A DNA stretch of 64,000 bases from Pelargonium x hortorum (lineage: Eukaryota > Streptophyta > Magnoliopsida > Geraniales > Geraniaceae), in assembly GCA_036897525.1 (NCBI GenBank), contig JAYMTJ010000005.1:62001-126000 (forward strand), given 5' to 3'. This document shows positions 51,723 to 64,000 of this stretch, in pieces. The notes beneath the pieces are model-generated. The model ran no database searches and was not told the DNA's origin. It worked only from the letters and a program-made list of their open reading frames with translations. Position 1 is the first letter of the stretch; each line of letters opens with the position of its first letter. Position numbers and translations under genes: made by a program.

Positions 51723-54700
51723 ATCTTAATAGGTCCCTCATGGTTAGGAAAAGCTCTTTGGAAACTTATCTTGGTTGTTTAAATGAGTAATTTAAAGCTA
51801 GGGGACTACCTTAGGATACAAAAGACGGGTTAAATAGCTACTAATACTGGATCTTTTCTGAGGATACCCTGCAATTCATTCAAGACAGATGGACTCTCAC
51901 GGTTAATCCAAAAAAAACCATGTCTTACAGATATAAACACCTTTTGATTTAGAAAGACTTCTTTCTAATAAGTGTAAAGAAATTCTAGTTCAAGGGTTTC
52001 TTTAGCTTTCAAATAACTTTGCTATATTCGAAAAGACCGACCCTGTCTTAAAATAAAAAGAGGCGTTCTGTGATTATGAAAACACTACAGATCCTAAATT
52101 TCCCCAGTCCTTCAATCGCGGAAAGAGGTTCCCTTTCTGGTCACAGTTTAGTGGAATACTATAGATAAAGGCGGATTCAGTTTTCCCCTAGGTTGTTTCA
52201 AATCAAAATCCTTAATTACATAAAAAAGGCTATAAGACCCCTTTCTATTTCTGGAGCTTTATATAGGTATTCGCGCAAGTGAGAGGCTTGATTACAATAG
52301 TCTAAACTAATGTACGAGACTCCTGGAGTTTCCCATAAGTAATAACCACAAAAAACCTAGATTTTCAGGCGCCTTTTAAGTTTCATTACCAAAAGAGGGT
52401 ACTTTAGATCGGTAAATCCAGGACTTTTAAGACAGCTTGCCTTATTTTCGCCGTAATTAACGACGCGGTATCCCTTTATCACTATAAAATAAAGTGTGCT
52501 TGCTCTAAGCTCATTTTATTGTCGGGTATCTGGGGATTCTTAGAAAAGAGTATATTACCTATTAGTTGTATTAGATTTAGAGTCTAAGGGTCTTATTAAG
52601 GAAGGGAAGGGAGGCGCTTTAATTCAGAGGCAAGGACTTCACATATTGGTACAGATAGGGTTTCTTCTATTAAGCGATTTCATTTCATGTTGAGAGATTT
52701 TCCCACTTAGGTAGAAAGTTGCTAGTTTCTTACTTCCTTGGGAAACTTCTAACTAAGTTAATACCTAAATATCTCTAAATTCTTTTATTACTATAATAAA
52801 AAACCTTTAAAGACCTAGAACTAATGTAATAACTAACCTGATTTGAGTATTGATGTCACTTTATCTTTCTGTGTCATAATTCAAAAGCACTTTCTATCTA
52901 TAGCATCTACTAAATACTATAGATAGATTGTATTTATAGGAAATGTGAAGAGCTAATTTTTTAGTTATTATCTAAGTGATTAAAATTTCTTAGTGATACC
53001 ATCAACAGCTAAGAGGAGAGTAGACGTATGTAGTGTGTTTGCCTTTGTTTCTATTTCTAGTCCGCAAGCTTACTTAACAAACAGGGGATAGACCTCCTAG
53101 GCATTCCGATAGTATAAGAATTCCTGATTAACTATGGGAAGCATAAATGTACCCAACCTAAGAGGTACCCCCCCTACCCTAACTGGCAAGACATTCTAGA
53201 TTTGAGGCTCAGTTTCCCGGGTAATTAGAAGAGAGAAGTTTAGCAAGAAATAGACTAACTGTATCCGGAGTTGCTTTGTGGCAAATCAGTAAGAAAATTT
53301 AGACAATCTCTTTATTTAGAATATTGATTCCTGTAAGAAGGAGCTTCGTAATGGACACAGAATTTGTCGATATTCCAAGTACCCCTCTGTAAAGGAAAAT
53401 AAACATTGTAATCCTACTCTTTTAATTTGTTAAATGTTGAATAAGAAGGAATTCCTTTATAATAGGAAAGAAGCTCAATGCTCAATACAGGACTGCCTTT
53501 GTGTATTCTCCTTTCAATTTTTCTGCTATGTATATGTATAATATAAGGTATGTATAAGGACAGCGCTAGCAGGTTCTAGTGTCAATTTAGCATTTCACTG
53601 AAATAAGAAAGAACTCTGTATACTTTTTTTTTGAAAACTCGTATCGTATATGGCTCAAAAGCAGGTCAAGCAATATCAATGACTTCAATCTTTTTTCTTT
53701 TTTTTAATGGGTACAAAACAAAGTAAAGTTAACGCCTAGTCCTAGAAAAAACAGAAGCCTTTTATGTTCCATAATAAGAATAAGAACCTCTCTATTATCG
53801 TATATTGGAGAAAGTATACTAGGGTGCCCACTAGGAAAAGCAAACGAGTATTTCATATATCTAGCTTAACTAGTAACCTTAAGGATTTAACTTCATCCCG
53901 TAAAGTAAATATTTAAGTAGCACTTATCCAATAACTAAAATAGCTAAAAGCGATGTGCCGAGAATTGATTGCCTTGTCTTAGACTATGTTTTTTTGAGAA
54001 CTAGAAGTTCCAACAAGTTTTCATTTTAGCGATTCCTTGGACTTGGGGTTTAAAATAGAAATTTCCTTGAGTGGATCTTCAGGGTATTCATTTTTTCTGT
54101 AAGTATAAGAGGCGAGTTAGTCTAATTCGAAAACTTTACAGGACAAAAGCGGTACATTACTATGAAATGAAACTTACTCGGGTATCCTTATTTTTTTAGT
54201 AAAGACTTCCCATAAAATACTAAAACTTAATGACTAATGCTGATGAAACCAAATAATGGCGAAGTAGAATATCTAGAATATTTATCACTCACAGTCTGGT
54301 AACCTTTTTTAGAGCTTGTTTGTTGATACGTTCGCGGCTTACAGAGAGTCCTTCTCTACTATGTTTTTAATTCGAAAGCCGAAAGCCTTAGAACGAACCT
54401 TTAATAATGTGTTTTTAGAATTCCTTATTTATTCTCTATATTACCATTACATTACCAAGAGCCTCAAAGAAGAAGTAAAGCAAACTCGCCCTTGTTGTTA
54501 GATTGTTCAGGAGCTTCCTAAAGAATAACTGGGGATTGCCAGGAAACCTTACAGACTAGAAAAGGCATAGCTACCTAATGGAACTTCCCTTTGTTAAAAC
54601 TAGAGATACTGGAGCACTCACAACAAATAACTAAATAATAGGGTATATAACTGATTCACAAGGCAAACTTCTTCATTTCCTGAACCTGTTCATTAGAAAA

Positions 54701-57228
54701 GTTTTTTCCGAGTTGTTGTAGAATGCTGAACTAAATGGCATACTTACTTTTTTGGGGGATATGTGCTCTCATTTTACTGCGTAGAGGTAGAATATAGCTA
54801 TTCTAAGTACTAAAGTAAGAAAGACTCGGGGCACTGAGAAGGCATAAAAAGAAATGTCTAGCTTGTTAAAACGGACTCCTTTCTAATAACCTCGATAATC
54901 TATCAAGCAACTCCCTTTTTTACACAATAATTTAGGCAACCCTGCAGGAAAAAACACTTTCTACCCTCTTATTCAATTAAAGCTTCGGGCCAGGGTCTTC
55001 CCATTAGTTTATGCCAGAGAGAGTCAAGCGCCCCTATTCTGGATTAGGATAAGTTTGAATTAATTCGCTGTAATAAGGCGCTTTTAAAGTATTAACAGGA
55101 CTTCTATAACCTTATGCGAAAGAAGGACCCCTATGAAAAAAAAACTTTTCTAAAAGCCGGCTTCTAGGACTAGGGCCAGTAATAAAGCATGTATGCTAGA
55201 GAGAGTCATTAAGTCTACTAATTTTATAATTTTTAAAGGTGCTAAAGGTGTCCTACTAGAAACTCTTAGCCTTTATTTCGAATAAGCAGGAATCCCCTTT
55301 GCACAAAACAAAAATAGGTAACCCAAACCAGGTGAAAAGGAAGCAACATCTATTAGATTAGAAAGGGTTGTTTAAAGTCTTTTTCTAAATTTGTCTCGAG
55401 TTTTCCTGGAGATAACTCGTGTGATATCTTTCGTATAGGCCATCAAATACAAAGTTTCTTTATTCTGAGGGGGCTTTTGCTTGGTACGGGTTTCTCTACA
55501 CCTTTCCTAGGAGCTGGACTCTTAAGGGCTCTACCTTTAATCTTACCCTCCATAAGTGTAAGTGGAAACTAATAGGATTCCCTCTTTATTAGATTAGACC
55601 CCATTTAAGTTTAGCCGTAACTAGAAAACCTTTAAATTAATGAGATTGCCTGGATTTAGTTACACGAAGAAAAGCCTTCACTTTAGAGTTCTCCTATTCC
55701 TTGACTTTATTTACTTACTTACCTTTATTGCTGGAAAGCCAAGAGACATTACGGCCAAGTAAAATAGATTTGATTTTGGATTATCCTACATTCACTCGAA
55801 ATATTAACTTCCACAATTTCTTATTATAAATCTCCAACCCTTAAGTAAGGGAATCCCTTCGAACTTTCTATTCTCCTACCAATTAAGGTATTTTGAGTCT
55901 AAAACTAAGAAAAGTCGGGGTAAAAATGGAATATTAAGCTAAGCATAAAAAAATCTCTGAAAGTTCCCCTCTGTTAGTAAACCTGATCCAGCCTGTGTTA
56001 CCATTGCCTTTAGCTTTTTAGTGACCGCGGTTCCAAAAGATTACTCCCGGATTCCTGAACAAGCAGAATTGTAAGTGTTCTGTGTGTCACCGGATTGCGC
56101 AGTCCCTTATTATATACTCCTAAGTAGTATTCACTGGATTCTGTAAGGAAATAGTCTTTATCTAATTTAATGTAGGGTCCCTTATATCTATTTTAAGTAA
56201 AGAAACCTGTGTAGGGATAAACAGCTATTGACTCTTTACCGACCTAATACGGCTCGGCTCTCATTACAGATAAGGGAATATAACCTAGTTTTTTAGCAAG
56301 AGTCTAGGCTCCTCATGAGTATCTGCTGAAACTAAGCCATTTTGAACTGCTTTTTTCTAAAGGCGGGGAGTTTGTAAATATTGCTTCTGTATTGTACTAT
56401 TATATTAACCCTTCAAAAAAGAATTTAAACTTCAAATTATTCCTTGGCGATCTTTTTACTCTAGAGTTATTGACATAAGGCACCAGGTAAGCGGGCTGTA
56501 AGCACTATTCCTATATAGGGGTGTAAATTCTAAAAGCGTATCTAACTAATTCTAGAACCTCTGAAGTCAACAAAGGCTATTAAGCAAGCAGTTCACCCTG
56601 TACCTTTTTTTAATAAAAATAACTGTAGCTAAAATACCGCAACGCAAAACTCCGGTTTTAAATTCATCTTTAATTTGTTGAACTTAAAGCAATAACGGGG
56701 GCTTCTCTGTAGCTGTGGTATTCTTCCTCTAGCTATTTCTAGGTTGGGTATGCGTATACGGGGTTAGTTGTTTGTTATCCTATTTCTTTTTAGTATCCGT
56801 TTGTCTTGTAGCCTTCAAAGAATCTTTTAATTCAAAAAATTTAATGCAGATTGACCTTGTTGCTTATCTAAAAAGTGTCAACATTTGTACTCTCATTTCA
56901 AGTCAATTTCAACTCTTTTCTTAATAAAGGAATTGAATTGATGTTAAAAAGATGCAAACTTGAAAACCTCATAGAGGAAGAGTACAATTTGACTATAGAA
57001 ATAGGTCTCAATTTGGTAATTTTGTAAAAAAAAATCTTGGCTTTACTCTCTAATTTACTTGGAAAAAAAATCCCCCCAAAAAAGAGAGTGAAATTACAGA
57101 AAACGGGTTTCTATAATACAAAAATACAAAATATTATATAATGCTTTTCTTATCCTACTCGCTTCTATAATTCTAGCCCTGCTTGAAGATAGTTATAGAA
57201 CTTAAGTAAAACCCAACACTCTCCTTGA
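51723..57228. other. Gene-free AT-rich spacer
   Basis: No supportable gene. The plus-strand frame at 54316-54501 (61 codons, TTG start) is unrecognised. The patch at 52740-53060 is AT-rich and homopolymer-poor, like the repeat block. No structured RNA is visible. Confidence 0.5.
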
Positions 57229-57393
57229 CGGTTAAATCAAAGCAGTCCATACCCTATAATCAAACGTACGAGCCCTGGATCTCCCAACCAAAGCCCAGAT
57301 CGAGTTAGGATCAGATGTTACCTAAGCGAATTCCTTTATTTTCGGGTCTTTTTACAGCCACGATCGGCAGGGTCAACGAGTATTTATTACTAA
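57229..57393 (+). other. GC-richer island with a 54-codon open frame
   Basis: The plus strand is open for 54 codons between a TGA (57226-57228) and a TAA (57391-57393), with no ATG. Part of the translation, NQSPDRVRIRC, loosely recalls the NSSFARVRNRC segment of mitochondrial ribosomal protein S14, but the following residues do not continue the match, so I do not claim an rps14 remnant. The minus strand also has a readable stretch here. The island lies just before a tRNA-like remnant. It is probably a decayed fragment of a mitochondrial or plastid gene cluster. Confidence 0.2.
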
Positions 57394-57450
57394 CCCGTGT
57401 TTAAAATAAAAGTAGTGATTCGCTTATAAGAAGGTAAAGTTTTACTATAG

Positions 57451-57500
57451 CTGATAGGACTTGAACCCACCAAGATTACAGCGCCCTGCTCTACCACGGA
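57451..57500 (-). pseudogene. Degenerate tRNA remnant (Thr/Tyr-like)
   Basis: On the minus strand the D-arm half ggtagagca, an anticodon-loop-like ctgtaatc, and a T arm with five possible pairs (gtggg with cctat around ttcaagt, two of them G-U) occur in the correct order. Only 21 bases separate GAGCA from the T loop, instead of the usual 27, so several bases are missing from the anticodon arm and variable loop. No 5' acceptor strand matches the 3' side. The loop could represent GUA (Tyr) or UGU (Thr) with a deletion. I consider it a broken tRNA gene. Confidence 0.4.
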
Positions 57501-60500
57501 AATAATTCTAAAACAGAAGCATTCGGTATAAGAGCGTATACCTTACTTTAGATTAGAGACTTAAGAGGCTAGGATGTTTTTGTTTTGAAGAGATTTCATT
57601 CTATTTCAATTCTTTTTCCTTTGTATACTATTAATTTCATTATTGCTACTTCTCCTTGTGGCAGTCTCCATTGAAACTCCGCTTTTGAAAGATCTAGGGC
57701 TCGATTAGGAGGGATATCCTTCCTTACTAAGCTAAAAAAAAGTAAGACGAAAGCAATCAACTGCACGGATATAGGACGCCTTTTCTTGAATAGTTTTACT
57801 CGTTCGAGAACCTGAAACACTCCGGGGAGCTTCTTAGCTTAGAGAAAGAAAATATGGAAAGTTGGTAATTACTCCCCTAGAGTTCTAATACTATACTTGT
57901 TAAGAATAGAGTTTGTACTTATAAATTCCCTTGTTATGAGCGGATTAAGTATAGGGTATCCCGTGCCTCTAAAACCTGAAATCAAAATCTTATGGTGTAC
58001 CTGTACGCCTGGTTAATAGTGGCAGTTGTTAGCTTTATAAACTGTACTCGGAAAGAGAAAAAGACTGTAATAGTCGTTAAAATAACTAGAAGAAGTTTTC
58101 TTTTTTGCTTAAGTTAAGTCCTTTTGAGTGCTCTTAAAAACAAAGTAAATACACGCTTTTCAACTTATGCCTCATTCTCACTCACTCAAATACGAACTTA
58201 GTGAAAGTTTCTTGACTAGCAAAAATGTATGTCTGGTATTTCCAAAAATCAAGACTCGTTCCATAAATTCTATATAGGATTGATTTAGTAGAAGCCTTAA
58301 ATTTAGGAAGAGTCACTAACTCTATCACTCTATTCTGTAAACAAGCTATACCTCCCAGCCCTTTCATAAATATTTTTTACACTCCTACAATACCCTATTC
58401 CAAATTAGGCCCCTACTATATGGATAGCCCGAATAAGCAAATCCAAACCATCCCATATTTATTTACAGGTTTTAAGTGAATGTAATTGTAATTTATTCTA
58501 TATTCCTGATAGAAAACTAAAGACTATTAAGACATAACCTAGGAGCAAGCCCACCGTCATAGGCATTCCGCGGTGCGGTAGAGAGTCCTAACTAACCTGA
58601 TACTTCCAACTCTTTGTCCAGGGATTTAATACGTTATTTTCTGTTAAAAGTGCGCTTAATTACTCATTTCAGAAAAGTAGAATTCACGGAAACTTCCTGA
58701 CTAGCAAAAGATTCCCTTGGATTGTAACCCCCTTTAGAGAGGAAACCCTTAATATAAGCTAAATAAAACCCTGTTCTAATATTGTATCGTTATGCAGTTT
58801 TCCTTGAAAAAACCCTTTATTAGGACCCGTAAAGACACCTTTCAAAAATTTTAACTCTAGGAAAAAGTAAAAAGTAGGTTTTTTTTTCTTAATGCATGGA
58901 GCTTAAAATAGATAATTCTAAGAAAGAGTTACTATAGATGAGTCCGTTGTTATAATAGAGTTTGCTTTGCTGCTTAGCTTAGGCGGCTCCAGCTCTTTTT
59001 TTGACCCTAAAGAGATTTTTCATGGGTTGTTATTTCATTTAGTCTTACGAGCTATTCTTTAATAATTCATGATCCTTCTTCATCTGAGCTGTATGATCAA
59101 TCAATCTTTGTGTGTACTTTAATTTCCTTTCTTTCTTATCAACCCTTAATAAAATAAAGGCATTTTCTAATTTTAAGAGGACTTGCCCCGATGTATTTAG
59201 TTATGTATGATAAGTCAGTAATATTATATGGTTTCAACAACGACTTTTCTCCTTCTATTTATAATAAAGGCCACGGTTAAAAGAGGTTCAAGTCGTAGAG
59301 TTACTGTATAAAAGGACATAAATTAAGGTAAAGCTCTGCCCGCAAATGGCCCGGATTGTATCTAAATTCTATTTATCTGGAATTCATTTCGGTATTTTTG
59401 AGAATGGTTAGGCAAAAAAAGAAACTAATTCGCTCAAATTGTGAATTAACCCGTTTTCCTTGCAGAGATATAGGTAACAGTAACAAATCAAACTAAAAAG
59501 GTCGAGTAAACTACTTAGACTTTTCGTAGTCCACTCTGGGTAAGTACATAAAAAAAGAATACTTATTCTTTTTTTAGAACAAAACAAGGGGGGTCTAAGA
59601 TTGTGTAGGAAGTCTTTACTTTTAGATTAGTTCTTTTATTCCTGAATTAGAAAATTTTTAGGATAGTGCGTCAAGTCATATAACATAAAGAATAAGTTTA
59701 AACTTGTTTTGTCAGGATGGAAACTCTGTGAACTAATATACATATATTAAAGGATACACTCAAAATTGAAGTATTCTTTTAGTAGAAAGAAATCCAGCCT
59801 TATCTGGGAAATGAAATACCTTGCTTTAAATGAAAAAGTCTTAATAGAGCTAGGCAAAGCTTCTTTGAGAGTGATCCGTTAAACTGGAAAGTAGTTAATA
59901 AAAGATTACTTTATTGAAACGAAAATACATTAACTATAACTAACAACGGTACCAAAAGAGTCCTAAAATAAAGGAATATTAACCCCTTTATCTTTATATA
60001 GTAGTAGCCAAAGAAAGCGTCTAAAAAACCAGTATCCAAATCTGGCTGTTCATCCGTTTTGGAACCTAAGTGCTATAAAACAAAAGAGTATTGTAGTTAG
60101 TTATTTTATTCTTTTATTCTAATTCTCGTCTTACTTTATCCTGGGAATCTCTTATAGTATAAGGGAGCGTTTTGAGCCTACGAGTAAATATCTGAAGAAA
60201 ACTTTACTAGGTATAGCTAGGAGCTAAGGAGAGTGCATTGAGTTGCTATAGTAAGATGAAAAAAAAAAGCACCGTTCCACGACCTCAAGGTCTTTAGTTT
60301 AGGTACAATCCAGAGTATTTGGGTATAGATATTACACATTTTAGGGCCGGAGTAACCGACTTAGTATTCATTTTATGATATTCTAGTAAGAGGAGTATAA
60401 TATCTTTATAGTAAAGGTAATAAACCTAGAAGTCTAAAACTTTCGTAGTCAAAATAGCTTATCAATTGGACGGTACCTTAATCTATTTATTATATGATAG

Positions 60501-61750
60501 GCTGTAATTTGAGTCTCCTACTCCATCAGTTTAACTAGTTCTTTAACAACGCTTTTAGGGTCTTTATTATACCCAAATCCTTAGACCCTTGCGCTTAGTT
60601 TAAAGTAATACAACGCGAGAGTTCCCAATTAAAAGAATCTGGGTTTACAAATAGAAATATCTGAGAACTCGCTTTGTCTTTTATTTGGTGATTTTAAAGC
60701 TTATGGCTAGATATTAAACTTAATTATAGGACACCCTCTTGTTAGTACAACTATCTTAAACAATTTAATACAATTAGAACAATACTTGAATATCTTAGGT
60801 TGATGAACTCATTCACCCCTTGTTATTACTAATACCGAAACTACTATTCTCTATTCTATTTACATATCTAATTAATAATAAGCAATACTCTAACTATAAA
60901 AACTTCGAAGTCGGGAGCTGATCAATTGTAATGAACAGGCATAAGGGTATGAATTCCAGTAAGAACAGTTTCCCAAATAACGGAGATAGAAAAGTTTTGC
61001 AGTATCAGATATTAAGAGCAAAGCTTAGAATCTAGGGAATTGAAAATAGCCGTTAAATAGTAACTAAAATCTTGAGAATAAAGTCAATGTTATAGTCAAT
61101 CTGGTATTTATGCCTGGGGAGTTCCTTTAGTTCTCAAACTAAGGTTCTCCTGTTGTAGAGTCTTTATTTAGAGGCAATTTATTGAACTGATGAAACTGTA
61201 TTCCCTTTTTTCTTACCATTTTGAAGCTGTTTACTAAAATATACAATATCTAATTCCTGGATTTCTTAGTTGAAGGGGCTTTGAGTCTAAGGCAAGAGCT
61301 TGTCTTTTGTAACTCTAGATAGGGGACAGACAGCATAATCAAAAAAAAAAAGGGTACTTATCTATATGTACTAGAGGAAGAAACAGTATAGGTTCCCTTT
61401 GCTTGTACCCTAGGGGTGCTGTAGCTTACTTTAAGGAAAGATTCTTCCTTCAATTGTATGAATCCTTAAGTATTATTCGCTGTAAACTTAGGTATCCTAT
61501 CCGATGAAATAAAGGGAAGTTACATTCTACCTTGTAGTAGGTTCAATAAAGTCCTTTAACTTGTAAAAAGTTTTGTTAAGGATAAAGAAATTGATGCAGG
61601 TCTTTCAGTGAGATACATAAAAAATCATATAAAGAAGAATTCCTTTAAACTGGAAGCGTTCCTTATTACTTACACCTAAACTCTTCAGCTCTCGGTACAG
61701 CCTTCTACTTTCATTTCAATAGAAATTAACAACAGGAATTCTTTTATACT
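57501..61750. other. Gene-free AT-rich spacer
   Basis: No supportable gene. The minus-strand frame at 57596-57820 (74 codons, GTG start) has a hydrophobic stretch (SVQLIAFVLLFFSLV) followed by a charged, protein-like tail ending MKLIVYKGKRIEIE, but it matches no family I recognise. The minus-strand frame at 58182-58367 is likewise unassigned. A patch at 60720-60900 is AT-rich and homopolymer-poor. Confidence 0.5.
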
Positions 61751-62360
61751 CTTTTGTAGCCATTATAGGCAAGCTTGTGAGTAAGAAACAACCAGGAGTC
61801 TCTTGAGACTATCAATTACAGGACAGCATGAATACAAATAAGACGAGAAAGAGAAGGTTACTTGTTACTGTGAAGCTCTTAATTAAGAATACCTTGTAGG
61901 GCTAGGAAGATGACAAGTAGGCTTTGCACTCAAGGGAGACTACAAATAACATGACTAACCAATCGGGGAGCACTAAGTTACTAACGGGGAGACTCATCAA
62001 AGATGACTACGAGGAACTGAAAGAGACCCTTTGAGCTGCTATTTAGTTCTATTTTTCATATTCAGGTATAAGGTACGAAGTTCTTCTTGTTTCCCGGTGT
62101 TCTCTAGTTAGCAAGAGGGCCTAAAGCTAATAGTGAATATACAGAAGGTGGAGGATGGCTCATAAGACAGGTAAGAAAGAAGCTATCATCAAGATACAGA
62201 ATCTAGGTAGGATAAGTTACAGAGCTAAGAGATCCTAGATCAGTAAGGTGTTTTGCAGTGAAGAAGTCAATTTGAAAGTCTGCATTCCCTTATTTAGGAT
62301 TCTCAGTTTAGCTTTAGGAAGATAGTAAAACCGGGAGGCTTATTCTTCTTTACCCAAATA
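61750..62360. repeat. Patch resembling the interspersed repeat block
   Basis: The texture is homopolymer-poor and shares words with the block at 21.6-27.5 kb: cttgtagggctaggaagatg near 61893 against cttgtaggctaggaggtcaatg near 24094. No gene is visible. The resemblance is short and could partly reflect similar composition. Confidence 0.3.
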
Positions 62361-64000
62361 AGAAGGTTTTAGAAAGTTAAATATGTATAGGAATTCTAAA
62401 ATAAGCCTGCACAACCTTATTTATTCAACAAAGTCAGGATTTCATTTAATTTAAGAGGCGCGGGGACTTCGAAAAGTTGTTCTTAAAGCATTTCCTTGGG
62501 AGATCCGCCTATTCTATATTATACCGGTTACTGGATCCCTATCCATCCCCCAAAATCACGGAAACCGGCCTAGTAAATAAGCTGGTTTTGGAATGTCCTA
62601 AAGGGAATGTATTAAAACGCTTACTTGGGAAAAGGATCTTCGGGACTTATCCAATTGCTCCTAGTTAAACGGGCCCCTTTTTTCAAGTTCAAGAAACCAG
62701 GTACAATTTCATTAAAAGTCAAATTCACAAGCTAGAAACTCGAGAGATCGAGAAAAGACTACGAAAAGGTAACGCAGCATTAAAATGAAAAAAGTATGGG
62801 TTCCCTTTCAGTTAAAGCTAAGCTTTTAGGGGTTCTTTATACTTTAATTACTCTCAGGGACTCCTAAGTTTTGTAATTCTTGTATTCTGTATTCCTGGAT
62901 AACTGCTTTGTGGCCGCCCGTCAGGGCTCTGTATGTATTTGAGAGTGTCCTCAGTTTTACCTTTTAGTAGTTCTACCAAACAAACTTAAAGAAGTCAAGC
63001 CCTAAAAAAATCAAGTGAGTAACACTTTTAGTGAGCACGTCTCCCAGGAATTTGCCGAGGGTTGGCTATGTATTTTAGGATGCTAAGAAAAGAAAGAAGG
63101 AAGAATGCATACCAAGAAAAGATTCTCCCAGTATTTATTCCTTCTATTCCTTTAGTTCTATAGCTTTAACGGGGAAACCTATGGCAAGCCTCCTTCCCCT
63201 CCAATACAAAGTGTCGGATATTTATTTAGATTTTCTTTTTCCAGTAATAAGGAGTCTAAATTTCTTATTAGTACAATCGCTAAAGGGAGGAGAACTTCTG
63301 GAAGGAGGCTGCTCTTAGGGGGTTTATGCTATACTTACAAGGCTCTTTCTTTGTCTAAGTGATTACTATGGTATAGATTAGGCTTTAAGGGTGGGTACGT
63401 GTTAACTCCTTAATTAGCTATTGCGGCTAACCCCCTATACAAGTGTCAGGTCAAGCTGGAGTAAAGCAATGTTGCGATACTAAAGTGTAGGTATAGATAG
63501 TTTTTCTTATTTTCCTAATCCAGTTTTTTTCAAGTAGGAAGTCACTGGGAGGTTATATTAAAGTCTTCTTTCTTTAGCTGCAGATGAAGACAGTTACGGG
63601 TATAAGACTAGAGCCTTTAATTTAAGTAGAGATAGCAATAAGGCCTTTAAGGGTACAGTTTTCGTGAAGTTATAGGTATATAAAATAAACTTTTTTCATA
63701 AAATAGGGCAGAAAATCAGGGCTCTCCCTAGTTAAACAGCCTTTTTTTCATGTTCACATTTTGACTGCTGTAAAATCAATAAACCCGAATTTGTTAATAG
63801 AGCTCACTTCATTTTCCAGAAAAGTGAGTCCTATTTCTGGAGCTTTTCTAATTCTACTTTCTGTGAAATAAGTTTCCCTACTCCCAAAACTGGGTCTTCT
63901 TTTCTTTCGACTAGAAAGTAGGTTTGGACAAGCCCCTTCCTTATCTACATATGCCACATTTCTTGTTTTCTCTATATCCATTCCTATACACACTGTACCT
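62361..64000. other. Gene-free AT-rich spacer
   Basis: No supportable gene. The plus-strand frame at 62477-62668 (63 codons) starts at TTG in a GC-richer patch and is unrecognised. The minus-strand frame at 63754-63993 (79 codons) shows no known motif. The window ends in spacer. Confidence 0.5.

Overview
This window looks like a very gene-poor piece of a plant mitochondrial chromosome, most likely from a seed plant. Only one gene can be named with confidence: ccmFN, a subunit of the cytochrome c haem lyase of the land-plant mitochondrial Ccm (system I) pathway. It lies on the minus strand at 46870-48096. It is intact as one open frame from ATG to TGA, carries the tryptophan-rich WWD haem-binding motif and the conserved histidines, and is 408 codons long, against roughly 570-600 in most angiosperms. 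The residues of the WWD block that angiosperms usually create by C-to-U RNA editing are already encoded in the DNA. A lineage with little RNA editing and a fast-changing, expanded mitochondrial genome would fit. The published giant multichromosomal Silene mitochondrial genomes are the kind of case meant, but the sequence does not fix the species, and the GC content sampled here (about 35 percent) is lower than usual for angiosperm mitochondria.

Layout. 1-4180 and 4880-19190 are AT-rich spacer with many poly-A and poly-T runs and short chance ORFs. A degenerate tRNA-like element lies near 15.76-15.83 kb. 19190-20430 and 21640-27560 form a block of different texture: few long homopolymers and many short, diverged, interspersed repeats, including a 27-base exact duplication. 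27560-46360 is again homopolymer-rich spacer with a few GC-richer islands (32.06-32.33, 36.62-37.06 and 39.13-39.31 kb) and several stem-loops. 46360-46560 is a GC-rich island with two stem-loops, followed by the ccmFN 3' stem-loop and ccmFN itself. 48097-64000 is spacer with one long hairpin (51.67-51.72 kb), a second tRNA-like remnant next to a GC-richer island (57.23-57.50 kb), and a patch near 61.75-62.36 kb that shares vocabulary with the repeat block.

I found no rRNA, no intact tRNA, no CRISPR array, no recognisable mobile element and no second mitochondrial protein gene. The other open frames are short, mostly start at non-ATG codons, often overlap open frames on the other strand, and have lengths expected by chance at this base composition. 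I see no convincing new biological system. The points most worth a second look are the compact, editing-free ccmFN with its 3' stem-loop, the diverged repeat block, and the GC-rich islands in an otherwise AT-rich spacer.
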